5,255 nt of DNA, taken from assembly GCA_002383415.1 (NCBI GenBank), contig DFYU01000130.1:1-5255 (forward strand). The letters are read 5' to 3'. The notes under the pieces were generated by a model, which was not told where the DNA came from, made no database searches, and saw only the letters and a program-made list of their open reading frames with translations. Position 1 is the stretch's first letter; each line of letters starts with the position of its first letter. This DNA comes from Geobacter sp. UBA4074 (lineage in GTDB: Bacteria; Desulfobacterota; Desulfuromonadia; Geobacterales; Pseudopelobacteraceae). A program made the translations under genes and the position numbers. Shown here in pieces: positions 1 through 5,255 of this stretch.

Positions 1-70
1 GGTTGACCTTGCAGCCCAGGGTGGCGATGGCAATCCGTTTGATTGCGAGGTTGGTCAATGGCTTGGTCAT
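1..70 (-). CDS. mtaB: MtaB-like tRNA methylthiotransferase, N-terminal fragment (runs off the left edge)
   Basis: Reading the reverse strand from the ATG at 70-68 gives 23 codons, MTKPLTNLAIKRIAIATLGC followed by KVN, before the window ends. The stretch R-I-A-I-A-T-L-G-C-K-V-N matches the opening beta-strand and first conserved Cys (C20) of the UPF0004 domain of MtaB, the radical-SAM enzyme that turns t6A37 into ms2t6A37 in tRNAs reading ANN codons. The relatives MiaB (typically YGCQMN) and RimO (typically LGCPKN) differ at this point, so MtaB is favoured. The upstream Cys would be one of three binding the auxiliary Fe-S cluster; the CxxxCxxC radical-SAM motif lies outside the window. No clear Shine-Dalgarno sequence is present, but the ATG overlaps the preceding TGA as ATGA, so translation is probably coupled to the upstream gene. 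The family call rests on only about 12 diagnostic residues. Confidence 0.8.
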   Translation of the reverse strand, partial: MTKPLTNLAIKRIAIATLGCKVN

Positions 71-3000
71 GGCAGGATCGGGTTCAGTTCAACCCGGCTG
101 CCAATTCCCTTCTCCTTGGCCGACGGTTTGTAGATGTTGTCCCCCTTCAGGAATAGCCGCTCCTGAGCCATCTTGCCGCCATCGGTCAAAAAGGCACGCA
201 CCGTGGCCACCCGGTCGGCGGCCAGCTGCTTCAGCTCGGCATCACCCACTTTCGTGTTGGCAATGATCAGCTTGGTCATCTCGGCATCGGGCAGATCCTT
301 CAACATGCCGATGAAATTGCGCGGCTTGGGGAATTTCTCCTTCTGATAGACCAGTTTCAGGTAGCGCGACTGCTCATTGGGCTCGATGGTCAGCTTGTCA
401 GCCGACAGTACAGCGCCCCCTTTGCCGGACTTTACCAACTCAAGGTACTTTTCCTGACGCATCTTCCTGGCCAGCAGTTCGCCGCGGTAGCCTTCGGCGT
501 CCCGCTCCTTGTCCACGTACCCCTTCAACTCCACCTTCAGTTCCGGCCGTTCGTTCAGCGCCTTGGCCAGGGTCAGCAGTTTTTGCTGCTCCGCTGGGGT
601 CAGCTTTGTGCTGCCGTAGGCAAACGGCACGCTGCTCAGGTCTTCGCCGGAGCCTGCCATCGACGACAGCAGGGCAAAGGGCGAGGTGGCTGCTTTGATG
701 AAGAGGTTTTTCACCACCTGCCAGACCACGCCCCAGACGCTGAACTGGGGGTCATCGGTGCGACCGGTCACCGGCAGGTCCAGATGGATCTCGCCGTTGC
801 GGTCTTTCAACAGGGCCACCCCCAGCTTGATCGGCAGGCTGGTGGCCTTGTCGCTGGGGACCGGCTTGCCAAAGGTAAACTGGTCCACAAACACCTTGTT
901 GGAGGCCTTAAGGACTTTGTCTTCAATATGGTACTTCAGATCAAGGAACAGCTTGCCCTTGTCGATCAGATAGCCCAGGTAGGTGCCGGCATAGGGGCTG
1001 ACCGGCGACAGCTCGATATCCTTGAAGGAGATGGTCAGATCCACAAACAGGTCATCCCGCAGCGGGTTGATCTGCCCCCTGATCAACAGTGGCGAGTGAT
1101 TCTCAAGGCTGCCCCGCAGATCAACATCGGCAAACTGGTTCATGGCCGACGACAGCCCGGTCACCCGACCACCCAGCTTGTGGAAGGTGGTCTTGAACTG
1201 CTGTGGCAGGTGGGCGTCGCTAAAGGCGATGGTGCCATCCTGGATAGTGACCTCGTCGATCCTGATCTGCGGTGCACCAGCCGGCGTTGCCGTTGCAGCC
1301 TTGGTCGTTGCCGGTTTGGCTGGTTTGGGTCTGTTTTCCTGCCCCGTGGCCTGTGACCCTTGTCCCTTGTCCTGCTCGGTGCTCACCAGGTTCTGCAGGT
1401 TCAGGGTGCGGTCCTTGCGCACCGCAATGCGCGAATAGACGTCATTCAGGGCGATCTGGCGGATGGAGAGACCAAACGGGGCCAGGGTGCCCCGGATCTG
1501 ATCCAGTTGCAGGCTTTCCCATTTCAGCAGATCCTCCTGCTGGGCCTCATCCACGGCGTAAAAGCTGCGTAGGCCGGTGTTGCCGCTGAAGCTGCCGCGC
1601 AGCGTGCCGGCCTTGTCCTGGCGCAGGTTCAGCCGTAACCGGCTGTCCAGGGTGCCGCCCATCAGCGTCACATGCAAGTTGTCCGGCAGATAGGGATCAA
1701 TATCGCTGATCGGCAAACGGCTGAAACTGAGGCTGCCCTGATAGGCAAAGGGCTGCGGCGTCAGGCTGCCCTGGGCCCTGATCGGCGCATTCTTGCCGTA
1801 GCTGGCGTTAAAGCTGAGCGGCATCGGCTTGAAGACCGGCCCCTGCAGGTTGCCGGTGGCCAGCCTGATGTTGCGCAGGTTCAGGCTGGCCGGTTCTGTA
1901 AGGCTGTTATCCTTAAAACCGGCATTCAGGCCGCTGACGTTGATCTGCTTCACCAGCCAGGCCAGCGCCTGCTGATCGTCTTTTTTCGGCTTTTGGGGAG
2001 GCTCTGGGGCAGGGGAGCTGTTGGTTTCATCCGGCTGCTTGGCCACCAGCAGCGCCTGGGGCGATAGCGAGCCGTCCCGCTCACGGGAGAGCGCCACCGT
2101 GCCGCCGGCCAGCTTGATCTCGCCCACCTCGGCCCGGTTTTGCCGCTGATTGTAGCCGATGCCGGTCAGATCAAGGCGCGCCAGCTTGATGCCGTCTGTG
2201 GCGCCGAACGGGGCTGCCAGCTTCTGCAGCGAAAGGGCGATATCGTGGGCATTCAGACCGTCGGCTGCTGTAAATTCTGCTGCGCCGGTCAGACCCAGGT
2301 TGCCGCTGATCGGTCTGGTCAGCCATGCCTGCAGGTAGGGCCAGCCCCGCTGCAATTTGATGTTGCTGAGATCAAAGGTCGTGGTGGCCGCCAAAGGTGT
2401 GATCACCGCCGTTCCCTTGGCGCTGAATTGCTCACCGTTGTCACCTTTCAGCCCCACCTCGTAGCTGGATTGAGCGTCTTTTTCTGTGGAGATGTTGGCC
2501 AGCGTGGCATTGATTTCAGACAAGCGCGCCTTAAAACCGCCCTTGGGCTGGCGGTCGTTGAAGCTGAGTGAGCCGTTTTTCAGCTCGGCCCTGGCTATCT
2601 TCAGCCGCAGTGGCGGGCCGCTGTCTGCCTTTTGGGTTGCCGGTTGTTTTGCAGTCTTGGGCGGCCCTGCCAGGCGCTGGAAGTTCAGCTTTCCTTTTTC
2701 ATCGCGGCTGGCCTGCAGCTGCAGGCCCTCCAGGCGCACCAGATCAAGGTCCATCAGCCGCCTGAAGACCTCGATGGTTTTGGCCTGCAGATCAAAGCGG
2801 TTAAACGAGGCCAGCGGCGTACCGTTCTTTTCAACCAGCTGCAGATCATCCAGCCGGGTCAGGCCGCTGATGGTCAGTTCCGGCTGCTGCGAGGCATGCA
2901 CCCGGTAGCAGAGCGCCAGGTCCAGGGTCAGGCTGCCCTTGGCAAGCTTCACCGGCAGATCGGCCGGCAGGTAGGCCAGGTAGTGGGGCAGGTTCAGCCG

Positions 3001-3710
3001 GTCCAGCTTCAGGTTGAGGGTGGTTTCCATCGATTTGGCCAATGGTTTGGCCTTGCCTTCAAAACGCAGCGGCGCGCCGTTTATCACCGCCGAAAAGAGC
3101 GGGTCGGTGTATTTGTTGGCCAGATGGGGGATGTTGCTGATAAACGGGATCGCCAGCTGCAGTTCCCGCACCGTGTGTTGCTTGCCTCCGGCCACCGCCA
3201 CGGCCCGGTCGTCAAACAGAAAGGTGCCGTCGCTGATCGAGATATTATTGATCGAAAAGCGGGGCGGGCCGCCGCTGCTCTCTTTTTTGGGCTGCCGGGC
3301 CAGATGGTCCAGGATATCGGAAAAATTATAGCGGTTATCGGCGCTGCGCACCAACCGCACATTGGGCTTATCAATGCTCAGGCGATCGGCCACAATGCCG
3401 AAGCGGTAGAGTGAAGAACTGCTCAGCGAGGCGGTCAGGCTGCCCAGCTCCACAAAGGGGGTGCTAGCGTCCGGCTCAAAGAGGCGGAAACCCTCCACCG
3501 TGACGGTCATGCCGAACGGGTTGATCCGCACCTTGGCGATGCTGGCCTTGCGGTTAAGCGCTGTGGCAATCCCTTTTTCGGCCTGGCTGCGCACAATGCC
3601 CGGCAACACCAGCACCATAAACAGCAACACCAGCGTAACAACGCCCCCCCCCACAGGACCAAGGGTTTCCAGTGCTGCTGCAGCCAGCTCAGTGCCTTTT
3701 TTCCGTACAT
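67..3710 (-). CDS. DUF748/AsmA-like envelope protein with OmpA-like C-terminus; start and body in different frames across a poly-G run
   Basis: The body of this gene is one uninterrupted reverse-strand frame ending at TGA 69-67; that frame stays open up to a GTG at 3756 (1,229 codons). The likely true start is the ATG at 3710, which has GGAGGAGG five bases upstream and opens MYGKKALSWLQQHWKPL, a typical basic, Trp-rich DUF748 N-terminus. It is in another frame and joins the body only if the nine-G run gains one G (or a -1 slip occurs), giving about 1,214 residues. As written, the ATG frame ends after about 67 codons. In corrected numbering there is a membrane anchor at ~17-41 and four AsmA-like repeats starting near 149, 366, 582 and 813, each after a Pro/Lys/Gln/Ser-rich linker. 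The DUF748 core is at ~880-1020 (SPVSPYAGTYLGY, TGRTDDPQF, SPFALL) and an OmpA-like region follows from ~1027 (PFAYGSTKLTP, KGYVD). AsmA-like proteins are inner-membrane-anchored and span the periplasm; relatives such as YhdP and TamB move phospholipid. Lipid transport here is inferred. It is coupled to mtaB. Confidence 0.85.
3644..3652 (-). repeat. G9 homopolymer at the frame junction of the DUF748 gene
   Basis: Nine consecutive C on the + strand, that is nine G in the coding strand, at codons 20-23 counted from ATG 3710. Zero-frame reading is TGG GGG GGG GCG, leading into Cys-rich nonsense (RWCCCLWCWCC) and a stop near 3507. The family-like membrane segment (VVTLVLLFMVLVLPG) is in the frame reached with ten G, seven G, or one -1 slip. 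Runs of this length are prone to polymerase slippage, transcriptional slippage and sequencing miscounts; the sequence alone does not say which applies. Confidence 0.9.
3696..3702 (-). other. A AAA AAG slippery heptamer, in frame at codons 3-5
   Basis: From ATG 3710 the codons run ATG TAC GGA AAA AAG, so the last A of GGA with AAA AAG forms the X XXY YYZ heptamer A AAA AAG in exactly the phase used for -1 ribosomal frameshifting (the dnaX heptamer of E. coli). A -1 shift here would enter the long downstream frame directly, with no intervening stop. No obvious stimulatory hairpin was traced. Lysine-rich N-termini make such heptamers fairly likely by chance, so function is only a possibility. 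Confidence 0.4.
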
Positions 3711-3715
3711 GCAAG

Positions 3716-3723
3716 CCTCCTCC
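3716..3723 (-). promoter_or_regulatory. Strong ribosome binding site that decides the DUF748 start
   Basis: GGAGGAGG on the reverse strand, followed by CTTGC and then ATG at 3710. It is a near-perfect match to the anti-Shine-Dalgarno sequence at correct spacing. The GTG at 3756 in the long frame has nothing comparable and lies upstream of this site, so the site argues that translation starts in the other frame. Confidence 0.8.
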
Positions 3724-3738
3724 GCTCGGGTGATCAGG

Positions 3739-3752
3739 GGTATAACTATACC
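3739..3752. promoter_or_regulatory. Perfect dyad GGTATA-AC-TATACC, possible operator
   Basis: Two 6-bp arms, GGTATA and TATACC, are exact reverse complements around a 2-bp centre. The site covers the proposed -10 region of the reverse-strand promoter and sits about 30 bp upstream of the forward promoter, where a dimeric repressor could affect one or both. No regulator gene is visible in the window, and an AT-rich 14-bp palindrome can arise by chance. Confidence 0.35.
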
Positions 3753-3766
3753 GCACTGGGCGTAAA
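3739..3766 (-). promoter_or_regulatory. Candidate promoter for the DUF748-mtaB operon
   Basis: On the reverse strand TTTACG (3766-3761) and TATACC (3744-3739) are separated by 16 bp, each matching four of six sigma70 consensus positions. An overlapping TATAGT (3750-3745) is a better -10 but lacks a good -35. Transcription would start about 20 bases before the ribosome binding site. The assignment is weak and made by eye. Confidence 0.3.
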
Positions 3767-3780
3767 GTGGAAGCAGCTGA

Positions 3781-3808
3781 TTGAAAAACGTAGCACTTCG
3801 GCTATACT
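3781..3808 (+). promoter_or_regulatory. Sigma70-type promoter for the MNT-HEPN operon
   Basis: TTGAAA (3781-3786) and TATACT (3803-3808) are separated by 16 bp, matching the -35 and -10 consensus at four and five of six positions. Transcription would begin near 3815, leaving a leader of roughly 80 bases before the MntA-like gene. That is the best promoter-like sequence in the divergent intergenic region. Confidence 0.55.
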
Positions 3809-3885
3809 GGGCCGGCAAGCATAAGATCGAAACACAGATGCACAGCACAGAGAAAAGTATGTTACAGCACCTGTTGAACGGAATA

Positions 3886-3892
3886 AAGGGAG
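3886..3892 (+). promoter_or_regulatory. Ribosome binding site of the MntA-like gene
   Basis: AAGGGAG lies six bases upstream of ATG 3899 and fixes that codon as the start. It argues against the two earlier in-leader ATGs (3838 and 3859), which lack comparable sites and lie in a different frame. Confidence 0.65.
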
Positions 3893-3898
3893 TCAGCT

Positions 3899-4168
3899 AT
3901 GGCTTTTGATCAGACTAAGTTCGATAAAATAACCTTGTTGGCTAAAGATTACGGCGCAACTAAGTTGATCCTCTTCGGTAGCGCCCATGACACACCAGAA
4001 GAGGCCCGAGATATCGATCTAGCCTGCGATGGCGTTTCTGGCTGGAAACTCTATGAGCTTGCTGCAAAGCTTGAGGAAGAGATTGATATGCCGCTTGATC
4101 TTGTGCCGCTTTCCCCATCGACCCGGTTCACGCAAATGATCGAACGTAGAGGAAGGCGGCTGCTATGA
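3899..4168 (+). CDS. mntA: Minimal nucleotidyltransferase (MNT), MntA-like antitoxin
   Basis: An 89-residue protein with the pol-beta-superfamily nucleotidyltransferase core. A beta-strand leads into the G27-S28 turn (KLILFGSA), followed by D38-I-D40 and a third carboxylate at D67 (MPLDLVPL), so the full metal-binding Asp triad is present. The spacing is GSX9DXD. In characterised MntA-HepT modules the MNT partner transfers AMP from ATP onto a tyrosine of the HEPN toxin and so silences its RNase activity; with catalytic residues and toxin motif both intact, the same role is inferred here. The protein is shorter than the Shewanella MntA and resembles stand-alone minimal MNT proteins. The start is set by AAGGGAG six bases upstream; the stop overlaps the toxin start as ATGA, indicating coupled translation. 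Its beginning is AT-rich compared with flanking genes (24 of 60 G+C at 3901-3960). The family call is firm; the antitoxin role rests on pairing. Confidence 0.85.
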   Translation: MAFDQTKFDKITLLAKDYGATKLILFGSAHDTPEEARDIDLACDGVSGWKLYELAAKLEEEIDMPLDLVPLSPSTRFTQMIERRGRRLL

Positions 4169-4632
4169 ATCTTGCCGAACTGCGTGAAGAAATTAGCATT
4201 GAACTTGAAATGATGGGCATGGTTGTGAGCGAGGCGGTTTCATTATTGAACGATATTGCCGATGATGCAGAGCCAACTGTTCGGGAGAAAACAGCTGCTG
4301 CAGCTTTCCTAGCCCAGTTTTACGGCGGCATTGAAAATATCCTCAAGCGGATTCATCGTTACCACGGTATCCCTCTGCCTGTCGGTGATGCGTGGCATAT
4401 TGACGTTTTTAAAAGGTTTTGCAATCCCTCCCACGCCCCGTTCCCCGTTTTGTTCGATCACGAATTGGCAGCAGACCTGGCCCCCTTCCGAAAATTCCGC
4501 CATGTTGTCTATCATGGCTATGGCTTCCAGTTTGACTGGAGCCGGATGAAGGAAGGACTGAGGGCCGTAGAAAGTGTTTATTCACGTTTTGGCGCTTCTG
4601 TAACGGAGTATGTCACCAGGCTTGCAGCCTAA
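4165..4632 (+). CDS. hepT: HEPN-domain ribonuclease toxin, HepT-like
   Basis: A 155-residue, probably all-helical protein. The HEPN signature is clear: R112-H-V-V-Y-H117-G-Y119 is an RX4HXY motif, where Arg and His are the RNase catalytic residues and Tyr is the position AMPylated by MntA-type partners in the characterised HepT system. A helix with FLAQFYGGIENILKRI (residues 48-63) matches the helix that precedes the active site in HEPN toxins. The expected role is cleavage of cellular RNA or tRNA when not neutralised, as a toxin-antitoxin or anti-phage module. The start ATG at 4165 overlaps the MNT stop (ATGA) and is preceded by AGAGGAAGG, about eight bases away. It is somewhat longer than classical DUF86/HepT proteins and diverges from them around the motif (FRHVVYHGYGFQFDW), so it probably belongs to a neighbouring HepT-like branch. 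Function is inferred from motif and partner. Confidence 0.82.
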   Translation: MNLAELREEISIELEMMGMVVSEAVSLLNDIADDAEPTVREKTAAAAFLAQFYGGIENILKRIHRYHGIPLPVGDAWHIDVFKRFCNPSHAPFPVLFDHELAADLAPFRKFRHVVYHGYGFQFDWSRMKEGLRAVESVYSRFGASVTEYVTRLAA

Positions 4633-4633
4633 A

Positions 4634-4648
4634 AGGGCTCTGTGCCCT
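4634..4648 (+). terminator. Weak hairpin after the HEPN gene, possible attenuator or terminator
   Basis: AGGGC and GCCCT (4634-4638, 4644-4648) can pair around the loop TCTGT just after the HEPN stop. The stem is only 5 bp and is followed by a CT-rich stretch with repeated CTCTGT and a short TTT rather than a proper U-tract. It may reduce read-through into the ferritin gene, but it is not a convincing intrinsic terminator. Confidence 0.25.
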
Positions 4649-4699
4649 CTCTGTCTCTGTGTTTCATTGTAGTTCAACCACCAAGGAGGAATCACCCCT

Positions 4700-5230
4700 A
4701 TGATCAGCCCCAAGATGGCCGATAGCCTCAACAAGCACATGAACCTGGAACTGTTCTCCGCCCACCTCTATCTCTCCATGTCTTCCTGCGCCAACGAACT
4801 GGGTCTGAAAGGCGCCGCCACCTGGTTTCTGGTGCAGTACCAGGAAGAGATGATCCATTTCATGAAATTCTACCGCTACCTGGTGGATCAGGGGATCAAC
4901 GTCACCATCACCGCCAGCAAGGCCGTGCCCAACAAGTACAAGACCCTGTTGGAGATGTTTGAAAAGACCCTGGTACACGAGCAACTGATCACCTCCTGCA
5001 TCAACGAGCTGACCGAACAGGCCGTGAAAGAAAAAGATCACGCCAGCCAGATCTTCCTGCAGTGGTTTGTCACCGAACAGATTGAGGAAGAGAACAACGA
5101 CCGTGATATCATCGCTAAACTGAAGCTGGTGGGCAGCAACGGCCACGGCGTGCTGATGGTGGATAATGAACTGGGCCAGCGGGTATTCGTGGCTGTGCCG
5201 GGCGCCACCGTGCCGATCCAGGTGATGTAG
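4700..5230 (+). CDS. ftnA: Non-haem bacterial ferritin (FtnA type)
   Basis: A 176-residue iron-storage protein. Ferritins of this type form 24-subunit cytoplasmic cages that oxidise Fe(II) and store it as a ferric mineral. It aligns without gaps from Met1 to E. coli FtnA as I recall that sequence, and the ferroxidase residues fall at the same numbers: E17, E50 and H53 (QEEMIHF) for site A, and E94 and Q127 for site B with E50 shared. The third-site acidic residues E49, E126, E129 and E130 and the conserved Y24 are also present. It lacks the haem-ligand arrangement of bacterioferritin. The start follows AAGGAGG (4683-4689) by ten bases. After the helix-E region (GVLMVDNEL) it carries an extra hydrophobic, Val/Pro-rich tail, GQRVFVAVPGATVPIQVM, making it about 11 residues longer than E. 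coli FtnA. It is 67 bp downstream of the HEPN gene on the same strand; no Fur box was seen. Confidence 0.95.
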   Translation: MISPKMADSLNKHMNLELFSAHLYLSMSSCANELGLKGAATWFLVQYQEEMIHFMKFYRYLVDQGINVTITASKAVPNKYKTLLEMFEKTLVHEQLITSCINELTEQAVKEKDHASQIFLQWFVTEQIEEENNDRDIIAKLKLVGSNGHGVLMVDNELGQRVFVAVPGATVPIQVM

Positions 5231-5255
5231 CCCTCACCCGGCCTGCGGCCACCCT
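5231..5255. repeat. Start of a probable interspersed intergenic repeat (cut by window edge)
   Basis: Directly after the ferritin stop the sequence reads CCCTCACCCGGCC, then TGC, then GGCC, then ACCCT. The two GGCC blocks (5240-5243, 5247-5250) form a small dyad. CCCTCACCC followed by a GGCC dyad and CCACCCT resembles the opening of palindromic repeats commonly found downstream of genes in GC-rich proteobacteria. Only 25 bases are visible, so it could equally be the left half of the ferritin terminator. Confidence 0.3.

Noticed and set aside
583..1356. 257-codon forward open frame opposite the DUF748 gene
   Set aside because: Antisense shadow in high-GC coding DNA; no recognisable domain, and the reverse-strand frame carries clear DUF748 and OmpA-like motifs here.
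1672..2571. Two further forward open frames (1672-2067 and 2140-2571)
   Set aside because: Same antisense-shadow character, lying entirely inside the repeat region of the DUF748 gene.
2632..3414. 260-codon forward open frame
   Set aside because: Antisense shadow, rich in Gln/Val/Gly from complemented Leu/Gln codons; no credible start signal or domain.
3711..3756. GTG at 3756 as the start of the DUF748 gene
   Set aside because: It keeps the long frame open but has no clear ribosome binding site, lies upstream of the strong GGAGGAGG, overlaps the proposed promoter, and gives an N-terminus (MRYSYTPDHPSGGG) unlike the family.
3507..3848. 113-codon reverse-strand frame as an independent gene
   Set aside because: Only its middle part from ATG 3710 to the G run is meaningful, as the N-terminus of the DUF748 protein; after the run it becomes Cys/Arg-rich nonsense antiphase to a real membrane segment.
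3838..3909. 23-codon leader ORF (ATG 3838, second ATG 3859) overlapping the MntA-like start
   Set aside because: No Shine-Dalgarno site before ATG 3838 and only a weak purine stretch before ATG 3859; no recognisable peptide. Regulatory overlap with the antitoxin start is conceivable but unsupported.
4638..4660. Three CTCTGT copies between the HEPN and ferritin genes
   Set aside because: Too short and simple to call a repeat element or binding array; probably CT-rich low-complexity sequence.
4633..4699. Fur box or dedicated promoter upstream of ferritin
   Set aside because: No match to the Fur inverted hexamers and no convincing -35/-10 pair; a promoter inside the HEPN gene or read-through remains possible.
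4664..5146. 160-codon reverse open frame opposite ferritin
   Set aside because: The sense strand encodes an intact ferritin with every iron ligand in place; the antisense frame has no recognisable family.

Overview
The window looks like a stretch of chromosome from a moderately GC-rich, Gram-negative (diderm) bacterium. The large reverse-strand gene encodes an AsmA-like/DUF748 envelope protein with an OmpA-like C-terminus, which only makes sense in a cell with an outer membrane. The mix of DUF748 protein, MtaB, bacterial ferritin and a HEPN/MNT toxin-antitoxin pair would fit a Geobacter/Desulfuromonadales-type genome. That placement is an impression from family content, not something the sequence proves.

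Layout. Bases 1-70 (reverse strand) hold the first 23 codons of a radical-SAM methylthiotransferase, probably mtaB; the rest lies outside the window. Its ATG overlaps the stop codon of the preceding gene (ATGA). That gene fills 67-3710 on the reverse strand and encodes a DUF748/AsmA-like protein of about 1,214 residues, with four internal repeats joined by Pro/Lys/Gln-rich linkers. Its natural start (ATG at 3710, behind a strong GGAGGAGG ribosome binding site) is in a different frame from the body of the protein. The two frames meet at a run of nine G (3644-3652 as C on the + strand), where one extra G or a -1 slip restores a family-like N-terminus. A canonical A AAA AAG slippery heptamer lies at codons 3-5 and shifts in the same direction. 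This is either a sequencing or assembly error, a real mutation, a phase-variable switch, or frameshift-dependent expression.

Bases 3711-3898 are a divergent intergenic region with a good forward sigma70-type promoter, a weaker reverse promoter and a perfect 6-bp-arm dyad over the reverse -10 region. Bases 3899-4632 carry a two-gene ATGA-overlapping operon: a minimal nucleotidyltransferase (MntA-like antitoxin, with catalytic Asp residues) and a HEPN protein (HepT-like toxin) with an intact RX4HXY motif. The start of this pair is visibly more AT-rich than its neighbours and may have been acquired horizontally. Bases 4700-5230 carry a non-haem ferritin of the E. coli FtnA type, with all the iron-binding residues checked in place and an unusual hydrophobic C-terminal tail. 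The last 25 bases look like the start of an interspersed intergenic repeat.

Functionally the window has three units: an envelope-biogenesis/tRNA-modification operon (reverse strand), a toxin-antitoxin or defence module, and an iron-storage gene (both forward). The points most worth following up are the poly-G/slippery-site arrangement at the 5' end of the AsmA-like gene and the diverged MntA-HepT pair.
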